A stretch of DNA of 64,000 nucleotides from Sphingomonas quercus (GCF_018863195.1 NZ_JAHKRT010000001.1:558001-622000); one strand, 5' to 3'; counted from the stretch's first letter, positions 14,943-23,931 are shown. Notes: a model not told the origin generated them from the letters alone. Numbers and translations: made by a program.

Positions 14943-16577
14943 TCATGTGCCATTCCTGGCATCTTCTATGACGAAGCCACTTCCTCGTTCCGCGATCATG
15001 ATCGTCGGCGTGTTGGTGTTACCCGAGGTGATCGTCGGCATCACCGATGCGTCGATCACGCGCAACCTGTCGACGCCGCGCACGCGCAGCCGCTCGTCGA
15101 CCACCGCGCCCGCATCGCCGGCCCGGCCCATCCTTGCGGTGCCGACAGGATGGAAGATCGTCGTGCCGATATCGCCGGCCGCGCGCACCAGTTCATCCGT
15201 GTCGTCCCCTATGCCGGCGCCCGGCACATGTTCCGCAGGCGAATAGCGCGCCAGCGCCGGCTGCTGCATCAGCCGCCGCGTCACCCGGATCGCATCGGCA
15301 GCGATACGCCGGTCCTCCTCGGTGGCGAGATAATTGGGCTTGATGGACGGCTTGTCGTGCAGGTCCGCCGAGCGGATGCGGACATGTCCGCGCGAGGTCG
15401 GCCGGAGGTTGCAGGCGCTGACGGTGATCGCCGGAAAGCGATGGAGTGGCTCGCCGAAACTGTCGAGCGACAGCGGCTGGACGTGGAATTGCAGGTTCGG
15501 CCGCTCCTGCGCTGCATCCGAGCGGGTGAAGATGCCGAGCTGGGACGGCGCCATGGTCAGCGGTCCGCGCCGGAACAGGGCGTAGCCCAGCCCCATCAGC
15601 GCCCGGCGGGGCAACGAATGATAGGTCTCGTTGAGCGTCTTCACCCCGCGCACGGTGTAGATCATCCGCTGCTGGAGGTGATCCTGCAGATTCTCGCCGA
15701 CCCCCGCATGCGCCGCCGCCACCGGGACGCCGAGCGACCTCAGCAGATCGGCCGGCCCGACGCCGGAGCGCTGCAATATCTCGATGGAGCCGATCGCCCC
15801 GCTCGACAGGATCACCTCGCCCTCGGCCGTCGCCTCGAACCACCGTCCGCCGCGGCGAAAGCGGACGCCCTTCGCCAGCAGTCCGTCGAACACCAGCCGA
15901 TCGACCTGGGCCTCGGTGACGAGCCGGAGATTGGGCCGCTTCAGCACCGGCTTCAGGAATCCCCGCGCCGAAGACCAGCGCAGGCCGCGCTTCTGGTTGA
16001 CATGGAAATAGCCGACGCCCTCATTATTGCCGGTGTTGAAATCCTGCGACGCCGGAATGCCCATCTCGATTGCCGCCGCGCGCACCGTATCCAGCACATC
16101 CCAGCGCAGCCGCGGCGCCTCCACCCGCCACTCGCCCCCGCTGCCATGATGCTCGGTGTCGCCAAGGAAATGATCGTCGAGCCGGCGGAACAGCGGGAAC
16201 ACGTCTTCTGCCGACCAGCCCGGCAGGCCGAGCTGGCGCCAATGGTCGTAATCCTCGCGCTGCCCGCGCATCGAGATCATCGCGTTGATCGCCGATGATC
16301 CCCCGATCACCTTGCCGCGCGGATAGGCGAGCGAGCGGCCGTTCAACCCCTCCTCCGCCTCGGTCCGGAACATCCAGTCGCTGCGCGGATTGCCGATCGC
16401 GAACAGATAGCCGACCGGCACGTGCAGCCAGATCCAGTCGTCCCGCCCCCCGGCCTCGATGATCAGCACCCGCTTCGACGGGTCCGCCGACAGCCGGTTG
16501 GCGACGACGCAGCCGGCCGAGCCCGCGCCGACGACGATATAGTCATAACGGCCGTCCAGCCGTTCCGCCCCGGCCAT
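14943..16577 (-). CDS. GMC-family FAD oxidoreductase (choline/alcohol dehydrogenase-like)
   Basis: A 544-residue flavoprotein. It has the N-terminal ADP-binding motif YIVVGAGSAGCVVANRLS, GMC signature 1 (GKVIGGSSAINAMISMRG), signature 2 (ILSSGAIGSIEILQRSGVG) and the C-terminal catalytic region TTIFHPVGTARMG with SGNTNTPTIMIAE, giving the His/Asn active-site pair. It would oxidise a primary alcohol to an aldehyde. There is no signal peptide, so it is probably cytosolic. It lies between mmsA (115 bases upstream) and the exported DapA-like gene. Polyethylene-glycol dehydrogenases belong to this family and also sit with TonB receptors in sphingomonads, but the neighbouring genes here differ. Confidence 0.93.
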   Translation of the reverse strand: MAGAERLDGRYDYIVVGAGSAGCVVANRLSADPSKRVLIIEAGGRDDWIWLHVPVGYLFAIGNPRSDWMFRTEAEEGLNGRSLAYPRGKVIGGSSAINAMISMRGQREDYDHWRQLGLPGWSAEDVFPLFRRLDDHFLGDTEHHGSGGEWRVEAPRLRWDVLDTVRAAAIEMGIPASQDFNTGNNEGVGYFHVNQKRGLRWSSARGFLKPVLKRPNLRLVTEAQVDRLVFDGLLAKGVRFRRGGRWFEATAEGEVILSSGAIGSIEILQRSGVGPADLLRSLGVPVAAAHAGVGENLQDHLQQRMIYTVRGVKTLNETYHSLPRRALMGLGYALFRRGPLTMAPSQLGIFTRSDAAQERPNLQFHVQPLSLDSFGEPLHRFPAITVSACNLRPTSRGHVRIRSADLHDKPSIKPNYLATEEDRRIAADAIRVTRRLMQQPALARYSPAEHVPGAGIGDDTDELVRAAGDIGTTIFHPVGTARMGRAGDAGAVVDERLRVRGVDRLRVIDASVMPTITSGNTNTPTIMIAERGSGFVIEDARNGT

Positions 16578-16692
16578 GTCCGCTCAGCGATACCGGACGA
16601 TGCGCGCCGCCCCGGCCGTCATCCCGGCCACTGCCCGGGCGATATCGTCGTCCACTCCCGCTCCCTTCTTTTCCCTTTCCGACGATCGCCGG

Positions 16693-18213
16693 TCAGCGAT
16701 GAGTCGGCATCTGGAACTCGGCACCTTTGGCGATGCTATCAGGCCAGCGCTGCATGATCGACTTCTGCCGCGTGTAAAATCGTACCCCCTCCTCGCCATA
16801 GACATGCATGTCGCCGAACAGGCTGCGCTTCCAGCCGCCGAAGCCATGCCAGGACATCGGCACCGGGATCGGCACGTTGATGCCGACCATGCCGGCCTCG
16901 ACATGGCGCCCGAACTCGCGCGCGACATGGCCGTCGCTGGTAAAGCAACTGACGCCATTGCCGAACTCGTGAGCGTTGATCAGCGCCAGCGCCTCGCTCA
17001 GCGTATCCACCCGCACGCAGGCCAGCACCGGGCCGAATATTTCCTCCCGGTAGATCGTCATATCGGGCGTGACCTGATCGAACAGCGTCGCTCCGAGGAA
17101 GAAGCCCCGCGCTGCCCCCTTGACGCTATGGCCGCGCCCGTCGACGAGCAGGATAGCGCCCTCCGCGACGCCCTTGTCGATATAGCCGGTGACACGCCCC
17201 CTCGCCGCCTCGGTGACGATCGGCCCCATCTCGATCCCGTCGGCCAGCCCGTCGCCGATGCGCAGCTGCCGGGCGCGCTCGACCAGCATCGGCATGATGG
17301 CGTCGGCGGCCCTGCCCACCAGGATCGCCACCGAAATCGCCATGCAACGCTCGCCGGCCGAGCCATAGGCGGCGCCGATCAGCGCATCGACCACCTTTTC
17401 CGGATCGGCATCCGGCATGGCGACGAGGTGGTTCTTGGCCCCGCCCAGCGCCTGCACCCGCTTGCCTCTGGCGGCGCCGCGCTCGTAGATCGCATTGGCG
17501 ATCGGCGTCGATCCGACGAAGGAGACCGCCTTGACGTCGGGATGGTCGATCAGCGCGTCGACCGCCTCCTTGTCCCCCTGGATGACGTTGAACACGCCAT
17601 CGGGGAGCCCGGCCTCGCGGAGCAGCCCGGCCATCATCAGCGACGGTGTCGGGTCGATCGGGCTGGGCTTAAGGATGAAGCAGTTGCCCGCCGCCAGCGC
17701 GATCGGGAACATCCATGCCGGCACCATCACCGGGAAATTGAACGGCGTGATGCCGGCGACGACGCCGAGCGGTTGCCGGAACGTCCAGTTATCGATGTTG
17801 GTGGAAACCTGATCGGTGAAATCGCCTTTCAGCAGCTGCGGGATTCCGCAGGCGAATTCGACGATGTCGATGCCGCGCTCGACTTCGCCCTGCGCGTCGG
17901 AAAAGACCTTGCCATGTTCGGCGGTGATCGCGCGGGCGAGATCGTCCCGGTGCTCGCGCATCAGCGCCAGGAAGCGGTTGAGGATGCGCGCACGACGCAG
18001 CGGCGGGGTGTCCGCCCAGGCCGGGAAGGCCTGCTTGGCGACGGCCACCGCCTCCGCGACATCGGTCGCCGACGAGAGCACGACGCGCGCCGCCACCTCG
18101 CCGCGCGCCGGGTTGAACACGTCCTGCTCCCGTCCGCTCGCAGAGGCGAGCGTCCTGCCGCCGATGAAATTGCCGATGATGCCGGCTTTCAGGGATGCGC
18201 CAAGGTCAGCCAT
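16693..18213 (-). CDS. mmsA: CoA-acylating methylmalonate-semialdehyde dehydrogenase
   Basis: A 506-residue aldehyde dehydrogenase of the MmsA/IolA type, which oxidises (methyl)malonate semialdehyde to acetyl- or propionyl-CoA using NAD+ and CoA. Seen are the cofactor region [20 protein letters not shown], the glutamate-free catalytic loop [17 protein letters not shown] typical of the CoA-acylating clade, and the nucleophile in [11 protein letters not shown]. The C-terminus has [17 protein letters not shown]. It is the first gene of the minus-strand mmsA-GMC-dapA operon and diverges from the LysR gene, which probably regulates it. In this cluster the true substrate may be another short semialdehyde. 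Confidence 0.93.
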   Translation of the reverse strand: MADLGASLKAGIIGNFIGGRTLASASGREQDVFNPARGEVAARVVLSSATDVAEAVAVAKQAFPAWADTPPLRRARILNRFLALMREHRDDLARAITAEHGKVFSDAQGEVERGIDIVEFACGIPQLLKGDFTDQVSTNIDNWTFRQPLGVVAGITPFNFPVMVPAWMFPIALAAGNCFILKPSPIDPTPSLMMAGLLREAGLPDGVFNVIQGDKEAVDALIDHPDVKAVSFVGSTPIANAIYERGAARGKRVQALGGAKNHLVAMPDADPEKVVDALIGAAYGSAGERCMAISVAILVGRAADAIMPMLVERARQLRIGDGLADGIEMGPIVTEAARGRVTGYIDKGVAEGAILLVDGRGHSVKGAARGFFLGATLFDQVTPDMTIYREEIFGPVLACVRVDTLSEALALINAHEFGNGVSCFTSDGHVAREFGRHVEAGMVGINVPIPVPMSWHGFGGWKRSLFGDMHVYGEEGVRFYTRQKSIMQRWPDSIAKGAEFQMPTHR

Positions 18214-18342
18214 AATACCTTCGATCTGGTTGGAATTGTCTTTGCCGTCCGCGATCGCGCAGGGGAAGCCGTCGGCAGGCGTCGCCGCCCCCGGCTGTTC
18301 CCGTCACGAGATTGTTGACGTGTCCATGTTTTCGTGATGCAT

Positions 18343-18398
18343 TTTTGCACAGCTCCCCGGGGTGACAAGCAGCAATAATGCGGCTTCGATGTGCAAAA
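18343..18398. promoter_or_regulatory. Inverted repeat in the mmsA/LysR divergent promoter
   Basis: TTTTGCAC (18343-18350) and its exact complement GTGCAAAA (18391-18398) are separated by 40 bases in the 195-base intergenic space. The similarity extends outward imperfectly (GATGC near the left arm, GCATCG near the right). One arm ends 10 bases before the LysR start codon and overlaps its ribosome-binding site; the other faces mmsA. Paired half-sites at this separation suit a LysR tetramer that autoregulates and controls the divergent operon. Confidence 0.5.
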
Positions 18399-18408
18399 GG
18401 TAGCATCG

Positions 18409-19311
18409 ATGGATTGGGACAAGGTTCGCATCTTCCTCGCCGTCGCCCGCAGCGGGCAGCTTCTCGCCGCGGCCCGCAATCTGGGGCTGAACCATGCCAC
18501 GGTCGGCCGACAATTGACCGCGCTGGAGGAAGAGCTTCGGGTCAAGCTGATCGAACGCCACGTCAATGGCTGTTCGCTGACCTTGGCGGGCGAGGCGATG
18601 CTGGCCACCGCCGAGAAAGTGGAATCCGAATTCCTGCAATTCGAATCCGGCCTGTCCGGGGCAATTCGCGGTGTCGTCCGCATCGGCGCGCCGGATGGCC
18701 TCGGCAATTACTTCCTCGCCACGCGCCTCGCCGAACTGTCGATGAAGCACAGCGATCTGCTGATCCAGCTGCTGCCGTTGCCGCGCAGCTTCTCATTGTC
18801 GCGGCGCGAGGCCGATCTGGTCATCACCCTGGACAGGCCGGCACAGGGCAATCTGATCATCCAGAAACTCACCGACTATACGCTCAGCCTCTATGCCTCC
18901 GAAGAATATCTCGAGCGATCCCCGCCGATTCGCCATGTCGATGATCTCGCCCAACACCTGTTCATCACCTTTGTCGACGACGCGATGTACACGCCGTCAC
19001 TGGATTATGGGCGCGAACTGGCGTCCGGAATGCCGCACCGGTTCGAATGCGGCAGCGTCGTCGGGCAGATGGAGGCCGTGAAGGCCAGTCGCGGCGTCGC
19101 CATCCTCCATGATTATGCCGCCAAGGACGTGCCGTCGCTGCGGCGCGTGCTGCCCGACCTGCGCTTCGTGCGCAGCTATTGGCTGACCTCCCATCCCGAC
19201 ACGCATCGCTCGCACCGGGTCACCGAAGTCCGCCGCCACATCGCCGAGGCGATCGGCCTCGCCCGGGAGAGCTTCTGCCCCTGGGGCATCCCCGACCGGC
19301 TCGCCGCCTGA
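18409..19311 (+). CDS. LysR-family transcriptional regulator (divergent from mmsA)
   Basis: A 300-residue regulator. The start at 18409 ([16 protein letters not shown]) is preceded by AAAAGG; an in-frame ATG 18 bases upstream is less well placed. Residues 1-60 form the winged HTH ([20 protein letters not shown]), followed by a linker helix and a two-lobed substrate-binding domain ([20 protein letters not shown]). The HTH wording, with [14 protein letters not shown], matches the subgroup often seen beside aldehyde dehydrogenase or methylmalonate-semialdehyde genes in proteobacteria. It is divergent from mmsA with shared inverted half-sites between them, so it most likely controls the mmsA-GMC-dapA operon. 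Confidence 0.92.
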   Translation: MDWDKVRIFLAVARSGQLLAAARNLGLNHATVGRQLTALEEELRVKLIERHVNGCSLTLAGEAMLATAEKVESEFLQFESGLSGAIRGVVRIGAPDGLGNYFLATRLAELSMKHSDLLIQLLPLPRSFSLSRREADLVITLDRPAQGNLIIQKLTDYTLSLYASEEYLERSPPIRHVDDLAQHLFITFVDDAMYTPSLDYGRELASGMPHRFECGSVVGQMEAVKASRGVAILHDYAAKDVPSLRRVLPDLRFVRSYWLTSHPDTHRSHRVTEVRRHIAEAIGLARESFCPWGIPDRLAA

Positions 19312-19378
19312 CCTTGTACCAGGCCGTGAACCGATAAACGGCCGCGTTGGGCGCCGGCCACGAACGGAAGCTAAGGGG

Positions 19379-19430
19379 GCCGGACAGAACGAGGTCGATG
19401 TCTCGATCGTTGTCGGTGCCAAGCCGGACC
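19379..19430. repeat. 52-bp direct repeat, copy 1
   Basis: GCCGGACAGAACGAGGTCGA begins a 52-base block repeated at 20440-20491 with 51 of 52 identities; the only difference is A/G at the tenth base from the right end. The copies are 1,061 bases apart in the same orientation and bracket the methyltransferase gene. Outside the block the flanks differ abruptly. The origin is unknown; it could be a dispersed repeat of this genome or the boundary of a rearrangement. Confidence 0.75.
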
Positions 19431-19530
19431 ATTCCGGCGTCAGCTTCGAGACGCGCTAAGACTGCGAACGAACGGGGAAGACGGCGCGATAGCGGAGGCC
19501 GCTTTCTATCAGTCTAGGGCCTCGTCCGCA

Positions 19531-20331
19531 TTACCGAGCCGGGCATGTCAACGTCGCCAGACAGGCTGCGCAGCATCGGCCGCCCAGCCGCGATCGACCC
19601 TCCGCCTCAGCCGTCCTTCTTCCGGCCAATGAACAGGCGCCGTGATGGCCGCCATGGTCGAGATGCTGGACGGTGAACCGTTCGATCCCGTTGGTGTATA
19701 GCAGCGCCATGACCTGGTTTAGGTCATAATCATACATCATCATCATGCCGGAGCCGGGCGGGGTTTCGATGAGGGTCCGCAGCCCGTCGCCGTCCCACGA
19801 CACGAAATCCATGCCCACACCACCCATTGTCATGGCACCGCGCGCCTTGAACGCCCCGACATGCAGGGTAAGCGCGCCGCCGGGCGCGAGCGCTTGCAAC
19901 AGCCTCGCCAGCAAAGGCACCCCGTTGGCCGGGTGGATATGCTGGAAGACGATCAGCGAATTGATCCAGTCCACTTGCACGTCGGGAATTTCCGCGACGA
20001 TCTCCACATGCGCAGGCACGTTGCGCCGGGCCTCCTCGCGCATCCCGGATGCGACATCGACACCATAGACCCGCTCCGTCGCGATATCCGCAATCGGGCA
20101 GGTCAGCCGCCCGACGCCGCACCCGAAATCGATCGCGGTGCGTGGATGGAAAGGCCCGTAATGCCGCCGCAACAGGTCAACCTGCCAGCCGATGTCCGCC
20201 CGGCCGCTCGCGAAGAAACGCTCCCGCCTCTCCGGCGTCATCCGCTCCCGGAAATGGTCGGGGTCGATCAGCACGCCATAATAGGGCTCGCCCGAAATGC
20301 CCTCCCAGTCGGCATTGGTGTCGCGTACCAT
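19531..20331 (-). CDS. SAM-dependent methyltransferase, likely 3' frameshift
   Basis: A class I methyltransferase with motif I AIDFGCGVGRLTCP, motif II VYGVDVASGM and a post-II INSLIVFQHIHP. The open frame gives 266 residues, but the last 40 (CSLAGRRTAEAEGR onward) look like out-of-frame, low-complexity sequence. After HHGA, reading one frame over gives LFIGRKKDG then stop at 19607-19609, the kind of short end usual for this family. A single-base deletion near 19640 would explain the extension. The gene lies between two copies of a 52-base repeat and directly after a truncated lipoprotein. The methyl acceptor is unknown. Confidence 0.75.
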   Translation of the reverse strand: MVRDTNADWEGISGEPYYGVLIDPDHFRERMTPERRERFFASGRADIGWQVDLLRRHYGPFHPRTAIDFGCGVGRLTCPIADIATERVYGVDVASGMREEARRNVPAHVEIVAEIPDVQVDWINSLIVFQHIHPANGVPLLARLLQALAPGGALTLHVGAFKARGAMTMGGVGMDFVSWDGDGLRTLIETPPGSGMMMMYDYDLNQVMALLYTNGIERFTVQHLDHGGHHGACSLAGRRTAEAEGRSRLGGRCCAACLATLTCPAR

Positions 20332-20334
20332 TGC

Positions 20335-20454
20335 TCATCCTGTCTCGTCCGCCGAAAACTCATGGACCACCATCGGGCGCGGCGCCAGCTTTCCGTCCGG
20401 ATAATCAGCCTGTCCGCCGGTTGCGTTCCCGGATGCGCAGCCGGACAGAACGAG
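20335..20454 (-). pseudogene. Truncated lipoprotein N-terminus (DUF4410-like)
   Basis: Just upstream of the methyltransferase the minus strand reads LVLSGCASGNATGG then a segment ending KLAPRPMVVHEFSADETG and stop. A lipobox Cys followed by a short linker and a (L)xPRPxxVxxF strand is how DUF4410 lipoproteins begin, but here the protein stops after about 35 residues, far short of the family. The 52-base repeat ends exactly at the lipobox Cys codon, so the normal signal peptide has been replaced by repeat sequence. I read it as a gene fragment; the family match is tentative. Confidence 0.4.
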
Positions 20455-20491
20455 GTCGATGTCTCGATCGTTGTCGGTGCCGAGCCGGACC
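20440..20491. repeat. 52-bp direct repeat, copy 2
   Basis: Partner of 19379-19430 (51/52 identical, same orientation). Its left edge abuts the Cys codon of the truncated lipoprotein; its right edge falls 73 bases before the PRC-barrel gene. Confidence 0.75.
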
Positions 20492-20563
20492 CGTCGCCAT
20501 GTCCGGCGCATCACCATGCTCACGCTGCGGCGGCGTGACGACCGGAAAGGACGAGGATCGCTG

Positions 20564-21160
20564 ATGGAGCAGATTGCCGGCTGGGTCGCCCCTATCGCCA
20601 CGATGCTCGCCGCGATGATGACCGCCGCCAATCTCGGCGCGCGCATCACCGGCTGGGGCTTCGTCGTATTCACCGTGGGCTCGATCGCCTGGTCAGTGGT
20701 GGCGATCGTTACCGGGCAGGCCAATCTGCTGTGGACGAACGGCTTCCTCACTTTCGTCAATCTCGTCGGCATCTGGCGCTGGCTCGGCCGGCAGGCCCGC
20801 TATGACGATGGCGGCGAGGCCGCCGCCGCCCGCAGCGCCGCTGCGCGCACGCCCAGCCTGTTCCCGATCGGCGCCCTCGCCGGCGCCCGGCTGGTCGGCC
20901 GCGACGGCGCGCCGATCGCCACGGTGATCGAAGGGATGATGCGCTGCTCCGATGCCAGCCTCGCCTATCTGGTGGTCAGCGAGGGCGGCGTCGCCGGGGT
21001 CGGCGAGCGCCTCCACGCCCTTCCCCTCGACGAGCTGAGCCTCGCCGAAGGCACCATCGCCTGCCGTCTGACTGCGCAGGAGCTGGAGGCGCGCCCCGTC
21101 CTCGACACCGAAGCCTGGCCCGCCTCAGCGGGAGAAGTCCGGCAGCACCCGCTCCCCTGA
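20564..21160 (+). CDS. Membrane protein with PRC-barrel-like C-terminal domain
   Basis: A 198-residue protein. The start at 20564 is preceded by ACGAGGA. Residues 5-70 hold two to three membrane segments (WVAPIATMLAAMMTAANLGA, FVVFTVGSIAWSVVAIV, LLWTNGFLTFVNLVGIW). After an Ala/Arg linker, residues 105-185 (IGALAGARLVGRDGAPIATV, YLVVSEGGVAGVGERLHALP) form a PRC-barrel of the type found as a regulatory or adaptor module in photosynthetic reaction-centre H subunits and RNA-processing proteins. The architecture, a membrane anchor plus cytoplasmic PRC, is common in alphaproteobacteria and of unknown function. Confidence 0.8.
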   Translation: MEQIAGWVAPIATMLAAMMTAANLGARITGWGFVVFTVGSIAWSVVAIVTGQANLLWTNGFLTFVNLVGIWRWLGRQARYDDGGEAAAARSAAARTPSLFPIGALAGARLVGRDGAPIATVIEGMMRCSDASLAYLVVSEGGVAGVGERLHALPLDELSLAEGTIACRLTAQELEARPVLDTEAWPASAGEVRQHPLP

Positions 21161-21178
21161 CTGCGACTGCCGCCCGTG

Positions 21179-21838
21179 TCATCCGCGATGCGGGCGGTAG
21201 AAGATGTGGCTGCGGATCTGGGCGATCTTGTCCAGCGTCGGCATCCAATAGGGCACCGTCCAGTCGGTGTGATAATGGGTCGCCCGCCCCACCGGCGCGA
21301 ATACATAGCCGTTGAGCGCGCGCCGCGCCGCCGCGCGGGCCGCCGTCCAGCCCTTGTGTTCCGGCCGGCGGGTCAGCGAGCCATCGCAGGTGAAGGAGAA
21401 TTGGCAGCCGGTGCTGCGCGACGACCCCTGATAGACCACGCCGCATACCGTCTTGGGATATTGCGGCCGCGCCACCCGGTTCAGCACCACCTGGATCACC
21501 GCCTTCTGGCCATCGGCGTCGCTGCCCGCCTCGTAGAGCGCGGCGGTGGCGAGGCATTGCACCGCCTGTTCCCGCGCCGCCGGCGTACCACGGAAATGAT
21601 AGGGCCGGGCGGCCGCCAGCCCCCCGGCGATGATCGGCACGGAGGCGTTGAGCGCGCGCGCCTGCTCCATGTCGAGATTGACCGGCGGCGGCGCCACCGG
21701 GAGGATGCTGCGCCAGCCGCCCCGCGCCGCCAGCCACAGACCGCCCATCGCCAGCAGCAGCAAGGTCGTGGCGGTACGCGACCGCCGGCGCACCGCGCGC
21801 CTTGATCGTCTCCTGCGCCGGCGCACGGTGGAAGCCAT
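21179..21838 (-). CDS. SleB/CwlJ-type cell-wall hydrolase
   Basis: A 219-residue protein with a very basic N-terminal tail (RRRRRRSRRAVRRR), one transmembrane segment (residues 24-40) and a periplasmic hydrolase_2 domain: CLATAALYEAGSDADGQKAV with the catalytic Glu, VVLNRVARPQYPKTVCGVVY, GCQFSFTCDGS and THYHTDWTVPYW. Homologues cleave peptidoglycan glycan strands (spore cortex lysis in Bacillus); in non-sporulating alphaproteobacteria they are presumed wall-remodelling enzymes. It is convergent with the PRC-barrel gene, with only 18 bases between stops. Confidence 0.92.
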   Translation of the reverse strand: MASTVRRRRRRSRRAVRRRSRTATTLLLLAMGGLWLAARGGWRSILPVAPPPVNLDMEQARALNASVPIIAGGLAAARPYHFRGTPAAREQAVQCLATAALYEAGSDADGQKAVIQVVLNRVARPQYPKTVCGVVYQGSSRSTGCQFSFTCDGSLTRRPEHKGWTAARAAARRALNGYVFAPVGRATHYHTDWTVPYWMPTLDKIAQIRSHIFYRPHRG

Positions 21839-21908
21839 GGCCGCCGGATAATCGCGGAGCGGCGTCGCTCACAAGGCCCTTCGAGACGAGCCGAGGCGAA
21901 AGCCGTGT

Positions 21909-22700
21909 TTGGCCGGCGCCACCGAAACATTGCTCGCGCAGACCGACCCCGCTCGGCTAGTGGCGCCGCCGATGAGTCGCTCCAATTCCCCCCTCTTCGT
22001 GCCGCTGATGGCCGGCGCCAGCCTGCGCGATCGGCTGATCGCCTGCCTCGGCGCGCTGGCCTGCATCGCGGCAACCAGCGCGGCCTTCCTGTTGCTGCCG
22101 CCGGCGACGGCCCATCTGCCGCTGCTGGTGGCGCCGCCCGGCGCGTCGGCGGTGCTGCTGTTCGCGGTGCCGACCAGCCCGCTCGCCCAGCCCTGGGCCA
22201 TCGTCGGCGGCAACACCGTCTCGGCGCTGGTCGGCGTCGTGGCGGCATGGGCGGTGCCCCAGACCTCGCTCGCCGCCGGCCTCGCCGTCAGCGGCGCGAT
22301 CCTCGCCATGTCGCTGCTTCGCTGCCTGCACCCGCCCGGTGGCGCCGCCGCGCTGACGGCGGTCATCGGCGGGCCGGCGGTGACCGCGGCCGGCTTCGTG
22401 TTCCCGTTCATGCCGGTGGCGCTCAACTCGCTGCTGCTGGTGGCGCTCGGCTGGTGTTTCCATCGTTTCTCGGGCCACAGCTATCCGCATCGCGCCGCTA
22501 CGCCGCCGGCTGCCGTGCCATTGGCGATCGAGCCGGGCGACATCGATCGCGCACTCGAGGAGGCGGGCGAGCCGTTCGACGTCGCCCGCGAGGATCTCCA
22601 GCTCCTCTTCCGCCGCGCCGAGGCTCACGCCCAGGCGCGTCGCGAAGCGGCCCGCATCATCGCCTCCAGCCGCGGCCGCCAGCGCCTCCGCCAACGATAG
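21909..22700 (+). CDS. HPP family membrane protein
   Basis: A 263-residue protein. Four hydrophobic segments lie at about residues 42-180 and carry the family name motif in LRCLHPPGGAAALTAVIGGP. The soluble C-terminus (residues 205-263) is Arg/Ala-rich and helical, ending HAQARREAARIIASSRGR. An internal ATG at 21972 (MSRSNSPLF) is an equally plausible start, since the first 21 residues lack family similarity. HPP proteins in cyanobacteria and plants have been implicated in nitrite transport; whether that holds here is unknown. Confidence 0.88.
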   Translation: MAGATETLLAQTDPARLVAPPMSRSNSPLFVPLMAGASLRDRLIACLGALACIAATSAAFLLLPPATAHLPLLVAPPGASAVLLFAVPTSPLAQPWAIVGGNTVSALVGVVAAWAVPQTSLAAGLAVSGAILAMSLLRCLHPPGGAAALTAVIGGPAVTAAGFVFPFMPVALNSLLLVALGWCFHRFSGHSYPHRAATPPAAVPLAIEPGDIDRALEEAGEPFDVAREDLQLLFRRAEAHAQARREAARIIASSRGRQRLRQR

Positions 22701-22948
22701 CTCGACCGGACGCGCGCCCGTTGCGCCGGCGAGCGGATCGAGCCTGACGGTGCGACAAAGCGCCGACATCCGCGGCCGGCAAGCCGAGCATGACGGGCGA
22801 GAGGACGACAATCGAGTTCCGGTCACCCCCGAACCGTTTCAGGCCCCCGTCGCGCCAGCCCCCCGCCCTGATGCCCTCCGTCGCCCGGCTGGCGCTCCCC
22901 CGGTTATACTGGCACATTGCCCGGCAGCACTGGGGGAGGCGCCGCATC

Positions 22949-23767
22949 ATGATCCACCCGCGCGCGCCCGGGACCAGCGTCGCCGTCGCCGATCATTATG
23001 ACGAGCTCGACCCGATCTACCGCTCGCTGTGGGGCGAGCATGTCCATCACGGCCTCTGGCGCTCCGGCGGCGAGACGCCCGCCGAGGCGGTGATCGCGCT
23101 CAGCGACATGGTCGGCGAGCGGCTCGGCTTCCGGGCCGGCGACCGGCTGGTCGATATCGGCTGCGGCTATGGCGCCACCGCCCGCCGCTTCGCCGCGCGC
23201 GGCGCGGTCGTCAGCGGCTTCACCCTGTCGCAGGCGCAGGTCGACGCCGCCCCGCCCGCCGCCAACGTCTCGCTCGCCTGCCGGGACTGGCTCGACAATC
23301 GCCTGCCCGATGCGGGCTTCGACGGCGCCTATGCCATCGAGAGTTCGGAACATATGGTCGACAAGCCCCGCTTCTTCGCCGAGGCCCGCCGCGTGCTCCG
23401 CCCGGGCGCGCCGCTGGTGGTGTGCGCGTGGCTCGCCTGCGACCGGCCGACGCGCTGGCAGGTCGATCATCTGCTCGAACCGATCTGCTACGAAGGCGGG
23501 CTGCCCTCGATGGGCAACGCCGCCGAGTATCGCGCCATGGCCGAGGCGGCCGGCTTCGCGACGATCAGCCATGTGGATGTCAGCGCCGCGGTGGCGCGCA
23601 CCTGGACGATCTGCGCCGCCCGCTTCGTCCGCGCGATGCTCGCCGATCGGGCGACCCGCGCCACCGTGCTGCGCGCCCGCAACCGCCGCTTCGCGCTCAG
23701 CCTGCCGCGCCTCATCTGGGCCTATCGCACCGGCGCGATGCGCTACGGCGTATTCACTTTCCGCTAG
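22949..23767 (+). CDS. Class I SAM methyltransferase (UbiE/small-molecule type)
   Basis: A 272-residue protein. The ATG at 22949 has a strong GGGGGAGG 9 bases upstream and gives DHYDELDPIYRSLWGEHVHH near the N-terminus, a segment shared with tocopherol, sarcosine and cyclopropane-fatty-acid-like methyltransferases; a longer frame from 22790 adds unconserved sequence. Motif I is VDIGCGYGATARRFA, motif II-like VVSGFTLSQAQVD, and the acidic post-motif IESSEHMVDKPRFF matches the family. No membrane segment is seen. The methyl acceptor is unknown. It stands alone between the HPP gene and the convergent helicase. Confidence 0.88.
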   Translation: MIHPRAPGTSVAVADHYDELDPIYRSLWGEHVHHGLWRSGGETPAEAVIALSDMVGERLGFRAGDRLVDIGCGYGATARRFAARGAVVSGFTLSQAQVDAAPPAANVSLACRDWLDNRLPDAGFDGAYAIESSEHMVDKPRFFAEARRVLRPGAPLVVCAWLACDRPTRWQVDHLLEPICYEGGLPSMGNAAEYRAMAEAAGFATISHVDVSAAVARTWTICAARFVRAMLADRATRATVLRARNRRFALSLPRLIWAYRTGAMRYGVFTFR

Positions 23768-23931
23768 CTTTGCAGGATCGGCCGGGTGACGTCCCGGCGA
23801 TGGCGCGCGCGAACAGGGCCGTGTTGCGCGATCAAACAATCCATCTCGCGCCAAAACCGCCGCGCACGATCGTCCGCTTCGTCAGCTTCAGAGCCAGTTC
23901 TTCCTCGAACACGCCCGGCGAGAATGCGGAG

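Noticed and set aside
13410-16298. A 962-codon plus-strand open frame
   Set aside because: It is antisense to hicB, the DapA-like and the GMC genes, all of which have intact active-site motifs.
4768-18213. Identification of the cluster as a PEG or polyvinyl-alcohol degradation operon
   Set aside because: A GMC enzyme plus TonB receptor recalls PEG, and PQQ dehydrogenase plus cytochrome c recalls PVA, but the diagnostic partners (acyl-CoA ligase/permease, oxidised-PVA hydrolase) are absent.
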